From Nordella sp. HKS 07 (lineage in GTDB: Bacteria > Pseudomonadota > Alphaproteobacteria > Rhizobiales > Aestuariivirgaceae), in the NCBI RefSeq assembly GCF_011046735.1, contig NZ_CP049258.1, positions 2,498,001 through 2,562,000 of the forward strand: 64,000 nt of DNA, read 5' to 3'. Below the pieces are notes generated by a model. That model was given only the letters and a program-made list of their open reading frames with translations, was not told the origin of the DNA and searched no databases. This document shows positions 54,464 through 62,972 of this stretch, one piece after another. The position numbers and the translations under genes were made by a program. The first letter of the stretch is position 1; every line of letters starts with the position of its first letter.

Positions 54464-54477
54464 TTTGATGCAAATCA
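54464..54477. promoter_or_regulatory. FNR/FixK-type operator (USP pseudogene)
   Basis: TTGATGCAAATCAA, a perfect site, 54 bp upstream of the frameshifted USP (minus strand). Confidence 0.75.
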
Positions 54478-54485
54478 AACCCGCC

Positions 54486-56045
54486 TCACGGCGGTTCGCT
54501 GAGCACGGCTTCCAAGGCGCTGCGTAGATCAGCTAGCCGATATGGCTTACGAAGCAATTTTATACTGCCGAGATTCTCCGCCCGGAGGAGATCTTCGGCG
54601 TAGCCTGAAGTCAGCAGTATCCGAATTCCGGGATATATTTCCCTTGCCTTTCTGGCAACGTCATATCCGGTAAGCCCCCCTGGCAGCACGAGATCGCTAA
54701 ACAGCAAATCCACCTTGAGCCCGCTTTCAAGGAATTTGATAGCGCTCGCCCCATCCGACGATTCATGGATCTTGAATCCGAGCGTCACAAGGCGGGTAAC
54801 CGTTAAATCACGGACACCGTCGTCGTCTTCGACAACAAGGACGGTTTCGCGGCGCTTTCGCGACAGTTCGGCATCAACTGGAACGGCATCGGTATCCATC
54901 GTCCCGTTCGCCCGAGGCAAATAGATGTTGATAGTCGTTCCGTGACCAAGCTCGCTATAGATCGTCACATGGCCGCCAGACTGCTTGGCAAAGCCGTAAA
55001 CCATGCTAAGGCCAAGGCCGGTCCCGTGCCCCCTTGTCTTCGTCGTGAAGAACGGTTCGAAGGCGCGATCCCTGACTTCCGCCGGCATGCCAGTGCCAGT
55101 GTCAGAGACAGAAATTTGCACGTAGTCGCCATGCGGCAGTTCAATTGTGTCTCCGCTCTTGACTTCTTCCATGCGGATATTTCGTGTTTCGACGACAAGC
55201 TTCCCGCCCTTTGACATGGCGTCGCGTGCATTGATAGCTAAATTGACCAGAGAGCTTTCAGCCTGAGTGGGATCCACCTTTACCTGCCACAGGTCCGGCG
55301 CAAGGACGGTTGACAGTGAGATATGCTCACCCAGCGTGCGGCGAAGCATACTGGTGACATTCAGTACCAAGTCGTTAGTTTCAAGAATTTCCGGTTCAAG
55401 ATGACTGCGTCTGGCAAATGCGAGAAGGCGGGACGTAAGCTTCGCTGCAAGGTCAGCGGCCTCCTGCGCATCTCTTAGCATTTTGTGCACGTGCTCTCCC
55501 TGTACGCTCATCTCGATGAGTTCCAGATTTCCCGTGATCACAGTCAGGAGATTGTTGAAATCATGTGCAATGCCGCCCGTCAGCTGGCCTATTGACTCCA
55601 GTCGTTGCGCTTGGGCAAGCTTACGCTCGCTTTCCCGCAAAGCTTCTTCGACCCGCTTTCGGTCGCTGAGATTGGTGATGATGCCCGCAAAATAACGTTT
55701 TCCTCCTGCAACAAACTCGCTGACCGCCAAATCGAGTGGGAAGGTGGTCCCATCTTTGCGTTTGCCCATCACTTCCCGGCCGATACCGATAATCTTTCGC
55801 CGTCCGGTGGACAGATAGTTCGAAATATAGCTGTCATGTTCGCCGTGGAACGGTTCAGGCATCAGCATGCGAACATTCTGTCCAATCAGCTCGCCTGCCG
55901 GATAGCCGAAAATCCTCTCGGTCGCCGGGTTGACCGAATCGATCATTCCGCTGATATCTATCGTAATTATAGCCGCGACAGCCGAGTTCAGAATGGCCTC
56001 GAGCTTCGAGGCTTCCGGCCCGCCGTTCGGCAGTTTCTGTTGCAT
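54486..56045 (-). CDS. FixL-like PAS hybrid sensor histidine kinase
   Basis: 519 aa from ATG 56045; a TTG at 56099 is possible. Order: PAS (residues about 10-125), HisKA, HATPase, receiver. The PAS closely follows FixL heme-PAS: NPATERIFGYPAGELIGQNV, MPEPFHGEHDSYISNYLSTG with the proximal-heme His position (RHDSYISRY in Bradyrhizobium FixL), and IIGIGREVMGKRKDGTTFPL with the GIGR arginine. The kinase His is in GGIAHDFNNLLTVI; N/G boxes NLAINARDAMSKGG and GTGLGLSMVYGFAKQSGG follow. The receiver has VEDDDGVRD and phospho-Asp in LLFSDLVLPGG. It probably senses oxygen; its output partner is not encoded here. Confidence 0.9.
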   Translation of the reverse strand: MQQKLPNGGPEASKLEAILNSAVAAIITIDISGMIDSVNPATERIFGYPAGELIGQNVRMLMPEPFHGEHDSYISNYLSTGRRKIIGIGREVMGKRKDGTTFPLDLAVSEFVAGGKRYFAGIITNLSDRKRVEEALRESERKLAQAQRLESIGQLTGGIAHDFNNLLTVITGNLELIEMSVQGEHVHKMLRDAQEAADLAAKLTSRLLAFARRSHLEPEILETNDLVLNVTSMLRRTLGEHISLSTVLAPDLWQVKVDPTQAESSLVNLAINARDAMSKGGKLVVETRNIRMEEVKSGDTIELPHGDYVQISVSDTGTGMPAEVRDRAFEPFFTTKTRGHGTGLGLSMVYGFAKQSGGHVTIYSELGHGTTINIYLPRANGTMDTDAVPVDAELSRKRRETVLVVEDDDGVRDLTVTRLVTLGFKIHESSDGASAIKFLESGLKVDLLFSDLVLPGGLTGYDVARKAREIYPGIRILLTSGYAEDLLRAENLGSIKLLRKPYRLADLRSALEAVLSEPP

Positions 56046-56122
56046 GATCCCAGGCTGGATTTGAGTTCTATAGGCCAGCGTAGCATTGGATTGACCCAAC
56101 GCGGTAGTGGAACTCTAGACAG

Positions 56123-56969
56123 CTAATGGGACAGGAATAACGGCACATTGCAGTGCCGCAGAAGAGCCCGCGTAACGCCCCCGAGGATCAGCTGCCGTAT
56201 CCGCGAATGCGCAAAACCACCCATCACGATCAGGTCGACAGCCGAGTGCTGGGCATATTGTCTGAACGCTTGGGCCACGTCGCCGTTATCCGCATGAATG
56301 GACTTGGCAATAATCTTCACCTTGTGGGAAAGAAGGTGTTCGACCAGCCTCGCGCCAGGGATCGAACCAGAGAGGTCCTTTTCACCCTCTATTTGGATCA
56401 CCTCGACCATTTCTGCAATGCGCAGGATCGGCAACGCGTCAAAAGAGCGCGCGCGCTGCCTTGCTGCTACCGTCCCAGGCAACAACAACATGCCGTGCAC
56501 TAAATGAGGTGAAGCCAGGAGGAACAACGATGACCGGACGTCCACTATCCAACAGTGCTGCCTCTATCAGATCCCGGTCGATGTCGATTGCGTCGGATTC
56601 GCTGTCTAGAATGCACAAATCATGCAAGCGGGTCTCTTTGGTAAACCCTTCGACCAGCTGTAAACGCTTGAGCTGAGGCGAACTGACGGAAGCCGCAACA
56701 CCGATTGCACGGGCCTGCTCGCTAATGCGCTCGGTCACCGTACGCGCCAACTCTGCAACATGACGATTTTCCGAGGCCACGATGCCAGCTACGATACCGC
56801 TGACAAATGAATGAGGCAGGGTAAGCTTCACCGACGGAGCGTATACCGTAATTTGCGCTCCTGCTAGCTTTGCGAGTGAAAGGCCATAGCCGATCGCGGC
56901 GGTCGGCTCATACTTGTTCTCAACCGACAGGCCGATGAGAATATTCTCGATATTGTGAAGTTGACGCAT
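56123..56969 (-). pseudogene. Universal stress protein with one frameshift
   Basis: MRQLHNIENILIGLSVENKY to VVVAWDGSSKAARALF, then a stop; the next frame continues SFDALPILRIAEMVEVIQIE to the normal USP C-terminus DLIVMGGFAHSRIRQLILGG, VTRALLRHCNVPLFLSH. A single-base slip near 56480, in a short T-run, separates the halves, so it may be a real frameshift or a sequencing error. Otherwise a full tandem USP of about 281 aa. A weak site (GTGATCCAGCTCAA, 57009-57022) lies 39 bp upstream. Confidence 0.75.
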
Positions 56970-57070
56970 AAGCCGCTCCTTTCAAAAGCCCGCAACACAG
57001 AAGGCCTTGTGATCCAGCTCAATTGGGTGAAGGCATCACCTCCGACCAAACATACGGCCATTCGGCGCAC

Positions 57071-57787
57071 TTACGGGCCAGCCGATGCGGCCTGATTCTG
57101 CATAATCTCGATCTGCAGCTCCTGGATCTCCGTCAACCTTAGCCACTGGTTGAACAGGAGGTGGTCGACCTTATCCTGCAAGTGACGGATCTCAAGCTCC
57201 GCCTTCAGGTTGACGCGATAATCGTTGAGCGACCGCATCCGATCCTTGGCCTCCTGCCTTCGCTGGCTCATCATGATGATGGGGGCCTGTATTGCGGCGA
57301 TGCACGACAAGATGAGGTTGAGCAGAATGAAGGGGTAAGGATCGAAGCTCTTGGCACCTGCGATATTTGCCAGGATCCAGAAACCCAGCCCGAGAGCGAA
57401 GAAAATCAGGAAGCGCCAGCTTCCGCCGAAGCTGGCCAGATCATCCGAAGCGCGCTCCGCGAGCGTGCGCTGGGCGCCATAGTCCTCTTCGATATTCGCC
57501 GAGATCAGATCACCCTCGGTGAGACTACGCGCCACCTGCTGTTCGAACTCGGAAAGCTCGCCCCGTTCGGCGCGCAGCAGTTCCTCCACATAGACGGTAC
57601 AGTGGCGATTGACCTCTTGACGGCTGATCACCGCATCCGAAGTCAGCGTGGGGTGACCTTTTCTGATCCTCTCGACGATGGCATGCCTCAGCAGTTCCAG
57701 CGGAACAAGTTCCGAGGCGGGATATACGATGCCGCTGATCGCGCATTTTTGTTCTGCTCTCGAGATTCGCTTCTTCACGTCTCTCAT
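57071..57787 (-). CDS. DUF1003 membrane protein
   Basis: 238 aa. DUF1003 signature: RASDDLASFGGSWRFLIFFA, LGFWILANIAGAKSFDPYPF, ILLNLILSCIAAIQAPIIMM and SQRRQEAKDRMRSLNDYRVN, with two membrane helices and a C-terminal coiled coil (EIRHLQDKVDHLLFNQW). Upstream residues 10-60 include a short cytoplasmic domain (ISGIVYPASELVPLELLRHA). Function unknown; common near stress genes. It is the last of a four-gene unit (spacings 11, 6 and 6 bp). Confidence 0.9.
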   Translation of the reverse strand: MRDVKKRISRAEQKCAISGIVYPASELVPLELLRHAIVERIRKGHPTLTSDAVISRQEVNRHCTVYVEELLRAERGELSEFEQQVARSLTEGDLISANIEEDYGAQRTLAERASDDLASFGGSWRFLIFFALGLGFWILANIAGAKSFDPYPFILLNLILSCIAAIQAPIIMMSQRRQEAKDRMRSLNDYRVNLKAELEIRHLQDKVDHLLFNQWLRLTEIQELQIEIMQNQAASAGP

Positions 57788-57793
57788 CTCCCT

Positions 57794-58786
57794 TCACATC
57801 GTCAGTACCGCAGCCCCGATCAATCGGCCCTCGCGAAGGTCCGCCAGGGCCTGATTGGCTTCAGCAAGCACGTATGTGGACACCTGCGTCTCAATCCCGA
57901 TCTGCGGAACCAGCCGGAAGAAGCTGTCGCCGTCCTCACGCGTCAAATTGGCGACGGAGACGATTTGACGCTCTTCCCAGAGTAGTCTGTAGGGAAAGCT
58001 TGGAATATCACTCATGTGAATGCCTGCGCATACGACGCGGCCACCCTTGCGCACCGCCTTGAGCGCGCGTGGTACGAGGGCACCGATCGGCGCAAATATT
58101 ATGGCGGCATCGAGGAGCTCAGGGGGCGTCTCATCGGACGCGCCGGCCCAGACGGCTCCAAGTTGGCGCGCAAATGACTGGCTTTCCACATCGCCGGTGC
58201 GTGTGAAGGCGAAAATACGTCTTCCTTCCGATTTTGCAACTTGCGCGATGATATGGGCGGCAGCCCCGAAGCCGTACAGTCCCAGGCGCTTAGCATCGCC
58301 CGCCATCCGAAGAGAGCGCCAGCCGATCAGACCGGCGCACAGCAGCGGCGCCAGGGCCGGATTCGACTTTCCCTCTGGCAGGGCGAAGACGTAGCGGGCG
58401 TCTGCGAGGGCGTGCGTTGCATATCCGCCATCCCGCGTGTAACCGGTGAACAGTGGATGGTCGCAGAGATTCTCCTGCCCGGCCACGCAATAAGCGCATT
58501 TGCCGCACGTGAAGCCGAGCCAAGGAACGCCGACCCGCTGATGCAGCTCCAAACTGCGGACGTCGGGGCCGAGTTCTTCTACGTAGCCCACGATCTCGTG
58601 GCCGGGTACGAGAGGGAGCGGTGCCCTGGGCAATTCACCGTCGACAACATGAAGATCGGTCCGGCAAACACCGCAGGCACTCACTCTGACACGAACCTCG
58701 CCACGTCGCGGAATGGGCATCGGGCGCTCGCGCATAATTAGCGGCTGACCATATTCAACCAGGGTCATGGCGTGTGATACGATCAC
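57794..58786 (-). CDS. Zinc-dependent alcohol dehydrogenase
   Basis: 330 aa MDR-family enzyme from GTG 58786 (ATG 58768 is an alternative). Catalytic zinc: CGVCRTDLHVVDGELP and GHEIVGYVEELGPDV; structural zinc cysteines in CGKCAYCVAGQENLCDHPLF; GLYGFGAAAHIIAQVAKSEG is the cofactor fold. The sequence is AdhP/propanol-preferring-like. It probably oxidises or reduces short alcohols and aldehydes, which fits fermentative or oxygen-limited growth. It is third in the operon beginning at 59688. Confidence 0.92.
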   Translation of the reverse strand: MIVSHAMTLVEYGQPLIMRERPMPIPRRGEVRVRVSACGVCRTDLHVVDGELPRAPLPLVPGHEIVGYVEELGPDVRSLELHQRVGVPWLGFTCGKCAYCVAGQENLCDHPLFTGYTRDGGYATHALADARYVFALPEGKSNPALAPLLCAGLIGWRSLRMAGDAKRLGLYGFGAAAHIIAQVAKSEGRRIFAFTRTGDVESQSFARQLGAVWAGASDETPPELLDAAIIFAPIGALVPRALKAVRKGGRVVCAGIHMSDIPSFPYRLLWEERQIVSVANLTREDGDSFFRLVPQIGIETQVSTYVLAEANQALADLREGRLIGAAVLTM

Positions 58787-58792
58787 AGTCTT

Positions 58793-59203
58793 TCACAGTC
58801 TTTCAACAGTGATCACACGATAAGTGTGCGGTCTGTTGTCCTCGATGACCGAAATATACTCACCGACGACAAAGCGCTCGTCGGCAAAATGATATCCGGC
58901 GACGTCCTTATCGCCACCCTTTATGTCGTAATGGAAGGCCCACTGACCACCAGGACGGCGAACCATGTGGCCGACGTCATGCTCTTCGTGGGAGCAGTAG
59001 TGGACGACGCGGCAAAGATCTCGGTGGGATTTCCACAGCTCGCCATCGATCCGGCCGGTCTTGTCAAGCGGGATAACCAGATCGTAGCCATGCTCGTGGT
59101 TTCCCTGGGGGTGATCATGTTCCCGTGCAAGACGAAGCCTGATTCTCGAAAAGCCTTTAGGAAAATGCGCACCAGTGTGCAGGTCCGGTTTCGTCGGGGA
59201 CAT
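58793..59203 (-). CDS. Conserved protein of unknown function
   Basis: 136 aa: PKGFSRIRLRLAREHDHPQG, NHEHGYDLVIPLDKTGRIDG, WKSHRDLCRVVHYCSHEEHD, VRRPGGQWAFHYDIKGGDKD and EYISVIEDNRPHTYRVITVE. A beta-rich, His-containing protein; I recall similar uncharacterised proteins in rhizobia but no named family. No signal peptide or membrane helix. It is second in the operon, 11 bp after the host-attachment protein gene and 6 bp before the alcohol dehydrogenase. Confidence 0.8.
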   Translation of the reverse strand: MSPTKPDLHTGAHFPKGFSRIRLRLAREHDHPQGNHEHGYDLVIPLDKTGRIDGELWKSHRDLCRVVHYCSHEEHDVGHMVRRPGGQWAFHYDIKGGDKDVAGYHFADERFVVGEYISVIEDNRPHTYRVITVERL

Positions 59204-59214
59204 CGGGCATCTCC

Positions 59215-59688
59215 TCAGCGGGGGGTAGCATCAGTGGCGGCTGTGAAAGTGAGAATCACCGGCAGATGCAGATTCAGATTATCGTCTGGAATCTTGGTGA
59301 GATCCTTATCGATACATTCGGCGAGTTTTGCCGTGAGCGCGGGCGATAAGGAGCCTCGGAGCACCTTCGCCAGCCTAGCCGGAGCGGCGAAAACCAGTTT
59401 GTCAAAGCTAGCGACCGTCTCGTCTTCGCGAAGATCGGCGGCAAGGGCCCGTATGAAGTCCGCTTCGACCTTGTCGCGCGGGTCGCTGCGCGTTTCTACG
59501 GCATGCCGGGTAGGCGATCCGCTCTCACAGACACGTCCCGGCCTGTCGCGGGCGAGCTCGGATGATTTCTCATGTATGTGGGCCGAGACGAATTTCCGAA
59601 ACGTCTTGAAATGGTTGGGGCCAATGCGCTCGATATAGCGAACACGACCGCCATCCGCGATTATGTAGAGTGTCCTTGGTGCGCGCAT
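59215..59688 (-). CDS. Host-attachment (baeRF-like) protein
   Basis: 157 aa from ATG 59688, preceded by AGGAGG; the frame extends to 59709. RTLYIIADGGRVRYIERIGP at the N-terminus and FIRALAADLREDETVASFDK, LVFAAPARLAKVLRGSL follow the 'host attachment protein' family, related to the eRF1/Pelota-like baeRF folds. The name comes from an Agrobacterium attachment locus; molecular function is unclear. First gene of a four-gene unit with an operator 50 bp upstream. Confidence 0.88.
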   Translation of the reverse strand: MRAPRTLYIIADGGRVRYIERIGPNHFKTFRKFVSAHIHEKSSELARDRPGRVCESGSPTRHAVETRSDPRDKVEADFIRALAADLREDETVASFDKLVFAAPARLAKVLRGSLSPALTAKLAECIDKDLTKIPDDNLNLHLPVILTFTAATDATPR

Positions 59689-59738
59689 GACGAGCCTCCT
59701 TTCTTGCATAACTTTGAGAGTGTTGGAAGGAAAGCGCT

Positions 59739-59752
59739 TTGACTTGGGTCAA
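59739..59752. promoter_or_regulatory. FNR/FixK-type operator (host-attachment/ADH operon)
   Basis: TTGACTTGGGTCAA, 50 bp upstream of the operon start at 59688 (minus strand). Confidence 0.75.
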
Positions 59753-60243
59753 TTTTCACGGGGACCTCGCCGCGTCTCCATCGCCGCTAAAAGGCATCGA
59801 AATCAACTCACGATTTGGTCGTCAATATAGGCGAAATACGCACGTTCTCGGTTCCCAGCGCAGGCCTGGTGGAAGTGCCGGACAGGATATAAGCGTCTGA
59901 CCCAAGTCAGGGGCAGTTCGAGTCCCTGCGCCATAGATCTTTCGAGGATGGGCCATAGAGGCCGGTTAAACTCGCTTCGAATTTGGCGTCGAAAGGGTGT
60001 TCGGTGTGGCTGTCCTGCCGGGTGGTTGGCCGGCTAATTTAGATAAGGAAAGATAATTCAGAAAGACATGGCGTTTCCGCCGCATGCTTCTATGTCAGCG
60101 TCGCCGGGCGTCCGACACCAAGAAACAGGCCGCTTCTCAGTCTTTCCTGATAAGTTGGCAGGGAAGGAATTCGCAATAGAGGTCCTATCACGTGTGGTTT
60201 TTGGCGCCCATATCGTGATGGCTCCTTACGTGCCGCCAACGCC
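59753..60243. other. 490 bp without a gene
   Basis: No coding frame supported. At 59897-59910 CTGACCCAAGTCAG is a perfect palindrome one base per arm away from the FNR/FixK-type site; it is not close to a gene start. Confidence 0.4.
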
Positions 60244-61494
60244 TTAGGGCAAACGGTAACGTAGGCCAACTGAGATAGTGTCGACGCTGCCTTGGGAGGT
60301 GCCGGCATAGCGGATGCCGAAAGTCGTCTCGTCGACTGGGGCGTCCTCGACGAAAAGATGCGTATAGCCAACGTCAATTGAAAGCCGTTCGTCACATTTG
60401 TAGCTTGCACCAACGCTAGCCCAAATACGGTCGGCATCCGGCAATCTCATGGACCGTGCTTGGTCAATTGTTGGTGTGATTTCATAGCTGAGACCGGCCC
60501 TGAACGTCAGATCATTGTTAATGTTGTAGTCGGCTCCGAGCGAGAAGATCCAACCATCCTCGTAGTTGAAAGTCAGGCTAGAACCAGCGGGCGAGCCCTT
60601 AAGTGGAACAATCTGCATGCGGCTCCAATTCGTCCACTCCATGCCAGCCATGACCGTGAACGTCTCGTTGACCCGTTGACGTACACCGATTGAGATGGAT
60701 TCAGGTAATGTAACCTCGGCAGAAACAGGAAATGTTCCTGCGGGAATTGCGCCGATGCTTGTAACAATGGGGATATCGAAACTCTGACTGCCTTGCAGTG
60801 AATATTTGAGTTTCGAACGATAGCCAATACCCACTATTGTACCGTCCAGGGGCGTGTACGTCACGCCGGCAACGAAACCCACGCCAACGTCATCCCCCTC
60901 CAACCGTTGCCGTGGTGGCGAAGCGGTCGGTGCAAGAGCCGTTTTAATGTCGATTTCGAAGTACTGGATTTGCGTGCCGAATGCGATACTGAACATGTCG
61001 TTAAGCTTGATGCCGAGTATCGGACTGACATTGAGCGACAACGCGTCTGCCTCAAGATGGCTGAACATCCCTACCCACGGCTCATTCGAACTTGAAGCGA
61101 GGCCAAACGGCGCTGTGACGCTCACGCCAAGATAGACCTTATCAGTAAGGGGCGTTGCGAAGTAGGTCGTAGGTACAATGCCGGTCTCGCCGACGTCTCC
61201 GCCAGTACCTGTGATGCCAAGCGTTGTGAGCGTGGAAAGCGTAGGGTCGACGTCAAGCTCCGAATTCGGGAAGACAACCGCCAAGTTACCCTCGACGGTT
61301 ATGCCAGTCACGATAGTTGCTGCCGCCGGGTTCCAAAATAATGAGCTTATCGAATGCTCGGGGGCGGCCATGCCTGCAAAGCTCGAGCCCTCTCCGTACG
61401 CGGATTGCGCGCGAACGGCGAACCCTCCTGCCGCTGCCGTCGCGGCCATTGACGTTGTCGTCATCACGGTTGAGGCGAAGAGCAGGACGTACAT
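60244..61494 (-). CDS. FadL/OmpP1/TodX outer-membrane transport protein
   Basis: 416 aa from ATG 61494, which begins a signal peptide (MYVLLFASTVMTTTSMAATA); the frame is open to 61557. Typical FadL features: AVRAQSAYGEGSSFAGMAAP, ISSLFWNPAAATIVTGITVE, FGIRYAGTSQGSVDTISVGL and a terminal aromatic beta-strand (SVGLRYRLP). These 14-strand barrels let hydrophobic molecules (fatty acids, aromatics) cross the outer membrane. It stands alone, with a 490-bp gene-free stretch downstream of its stop. Confidence 0.9.
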   Translation of the reverse strand: MYVLLFASTVMTTTSMAATAAAGGFAVRAQSAYGEGSSFAGMAAPEHSISSLFWNPAAATIVTGITVEGNLAVVFPNSELDVDPTLSTLTTLGITGTGGDVGETGIVPTTYFATPLTDKVYLGVSVTAPFGLASSSNEPWVGMFSHLEADALSLNVSPILGIKLNDMFSIAFGTQIQYFEIDIKTALAPTASPPRQRLEGDDVGVGFVAGVTYTPLDGTIVGIGYRSKLKYSLQGSQSFDIPIVTSIGAIPAGTFPVSAEVTLPESISIGVRQRVNETFTVMAGMEWTNWSRMQIVPLKGSPAGSSLTFNYEDGWIFSLGADYNINNDLTFRAGLSYEITPTIDQARSMRLPDADRIWASVGASYKCDERLSIDVGYTHLFVEDAPVDETTFGIRYAGTSQGSVDTISVGLRYRLP

Positions 61495-61813
61495 GCGGCA
61501 TGTTCCCGCGCCTGACGGCCGGCCGCGATTGCTATGGTTGGGGTTTTTGCAGCGCATCCTGAGCCATCATACAAGGTGCCCATTCCAGACAAAAGATCCT
61601 GCGATGAAGCGATAAGTGGCCGTGATTAAGGTGTTTCTTCCTTTTCAAAGCGCTTTAGACCCTGCGGCTCAGCGCTATCGGCATAGCCCGGGGGGATGAC
61701 CGTCTATGTGGTCATCAACGATGGACACACAATGACACAAACAAGCACAACTCCGACAACCGCAGTCGACGCAGTGAGGGCACTCTACCCTAATGGAATT
61801 GAGGGAGGAATTA

Positions 61814-62029
61814 ATGTCGGAGCATAAGCTTCTGTTCTCGCTTGTCGTTCTTGCAAGTCTCGTGAGCTTGGGCTGGGTACTGATTGTCTATGTATTGTCC
61901 TTTCACGCCGCCCGCCGGTTCGTCGACGCACTCGATGTCGGCCAAGCGCCACGCCGCCGTGAGCTTCGCCACGTCCGGTACCCGGCGCTCCGCCGTCCTC
62001 ATGCGACGTGTGCGTTGATTGTCCAGTAA
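61814..62029 (+). CDS. Possible small membrane protein
   Basis: 71 aa from ATG 61814, preceded by a strong GAGGGAGGAATTA ribosome site. MSEHKLLFSLVVLASLVSLG begins one membrane helix that runs to about residue 30, then a basic tail (RRRELRHVRYPALRRPHATC). No family recognised. The strong ribosome site and clean helix support it; the arginine-rich tail argues against. Confidence 0.4.
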   Translation: MSEHKLLFSLVVLASLVSLGWVLIVYVLSFHAARRFVDALDVGQAPRRRELRHVRYPALRRPHATCALIVQ

Positions 62030-62162
62030 GCCCTCGTCAACTACCTTCGAAATGTCGCGACTGATGGTAAAGATAGTGACGCGCTGCAAGGCGTGCTTCA
62101 TTCCATGCGGCCAGCGATGACAGGATGGCCGTGGCACGGTATGGTTCCGCGTCGTGTGCCCT

Positions 62163-62849
62163 CTATTCGCGGCCGGCGCATTGCCAAGTGCCTGGGGCAA
62201 CCATAGTTGCTGGCAATTTGGTCATTGCGTTACCGCAGGCCCCGTTGAGTTGTGCTTCAGCCAGATTGACTGCTTCCGACAAGTCCGTGTCGCGCAAATC
62301 GGCAAATAGCAGTGTTGCATTTTTCATATTGGCCTCAGTGAGCTTTGCGCGCCGCAAGTCGGCACGACCCAGAAATGCTCCACTCAGATCCGCGCGGGTC
62401 AAGTCAGCTCCAATAAGAATGGTTCGTCCCAGCGCCGCCTTCTGCACGTTGGTTCCGATAAGTATCGCTTCCGTTAAGTTGGCGCGATCGAGACTCGCTC
62501 CTTCAAGCCTGGCATCGCGAAGATCAGCGCCGGCGAGCAACGCTCGATCAAGCGTCGCCTTTTCAAGGACTGCGCCAGTCAACATGGCCCCCTTGAGCTG
62601 CGCGCGGGAAAGATTTGTCTTACTCAGATTAGCGCCGATGAAAATGGCGCCCGTAAGGTCGCTCCGGCTGAGATCGGCATTTTCCAAGTTGGCGCCTCGA
62701 AAGTCATATCCCGCCATCATGCGGTTCACCTTCGAACAGCCCGACCAATTCACCCCGGGAGCGGGATAGTCGGAGCAACCGGCCAAGCCTGCCCGCGGCG
62801 CGGCGCCAAATGTCACCACCATAAACAGCGCAATTGCCCAGCGACGCAC
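62163..62849 (-). CDS. Secreted pentapeptide-repeat protein
   Basis: 228 aa with a Sec signal (MRRWAIALFMVVTFGAAPRA). From residue about 50 to 200 it is built of A(D/N)LXX repeats (GANLENADLSRSDLTGAIF, GANLSKTNLSRAQLKGAMLT, GADLRDARLEGASLDRANLT), giving a right-handed square beta-helix of about seven coils. A cysteine-containing cap (CSDYPAPGVNWSGCSKV) precedes it. Such proteins can mimic DNA or scaffold other proteins; the role is unknown. Confidence 0.88.
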   Translation of the reverse strand: MRRWAIALFMVVTFGAAPRAGLAGCSDYPAPGVNWSGCSKVNRMMAGYDFRGANLENADLSRSDLTGAIFIGANLSKTNLSRAQLKGAMLTGAVLEKATLDRALLAGADLRDARLEGASLDRANLTEAILIGTNVQKAALGRTILIGADLTRADLSGAFLGRADLRRAKLTEANMKNATLLFADLRDTDLSEAVNLAEAQLNGACGNAMTKLPATMVAPGTWQCAGRE

Positions 62850-62972
62850 GCGAATTCTCCTATCTTCAATATTACAAGATTTCTCCCGCTGTTTGTCGTC
62901 GTAATCATAGCGCCACTTGCCATTATCCCCAAATAGGCATATCTGCCGAAGATCCAGTTCTCAGAGGTTACG

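Noticed and set aside
58773-58787. TGTGATACGATCACA as a CRP operator for the alcohol dehydrogenase
   Set aside because: It overlaps the start codon within a tightly spaced operon and has a 3-bp centre instead of the usual 6; probably chance.
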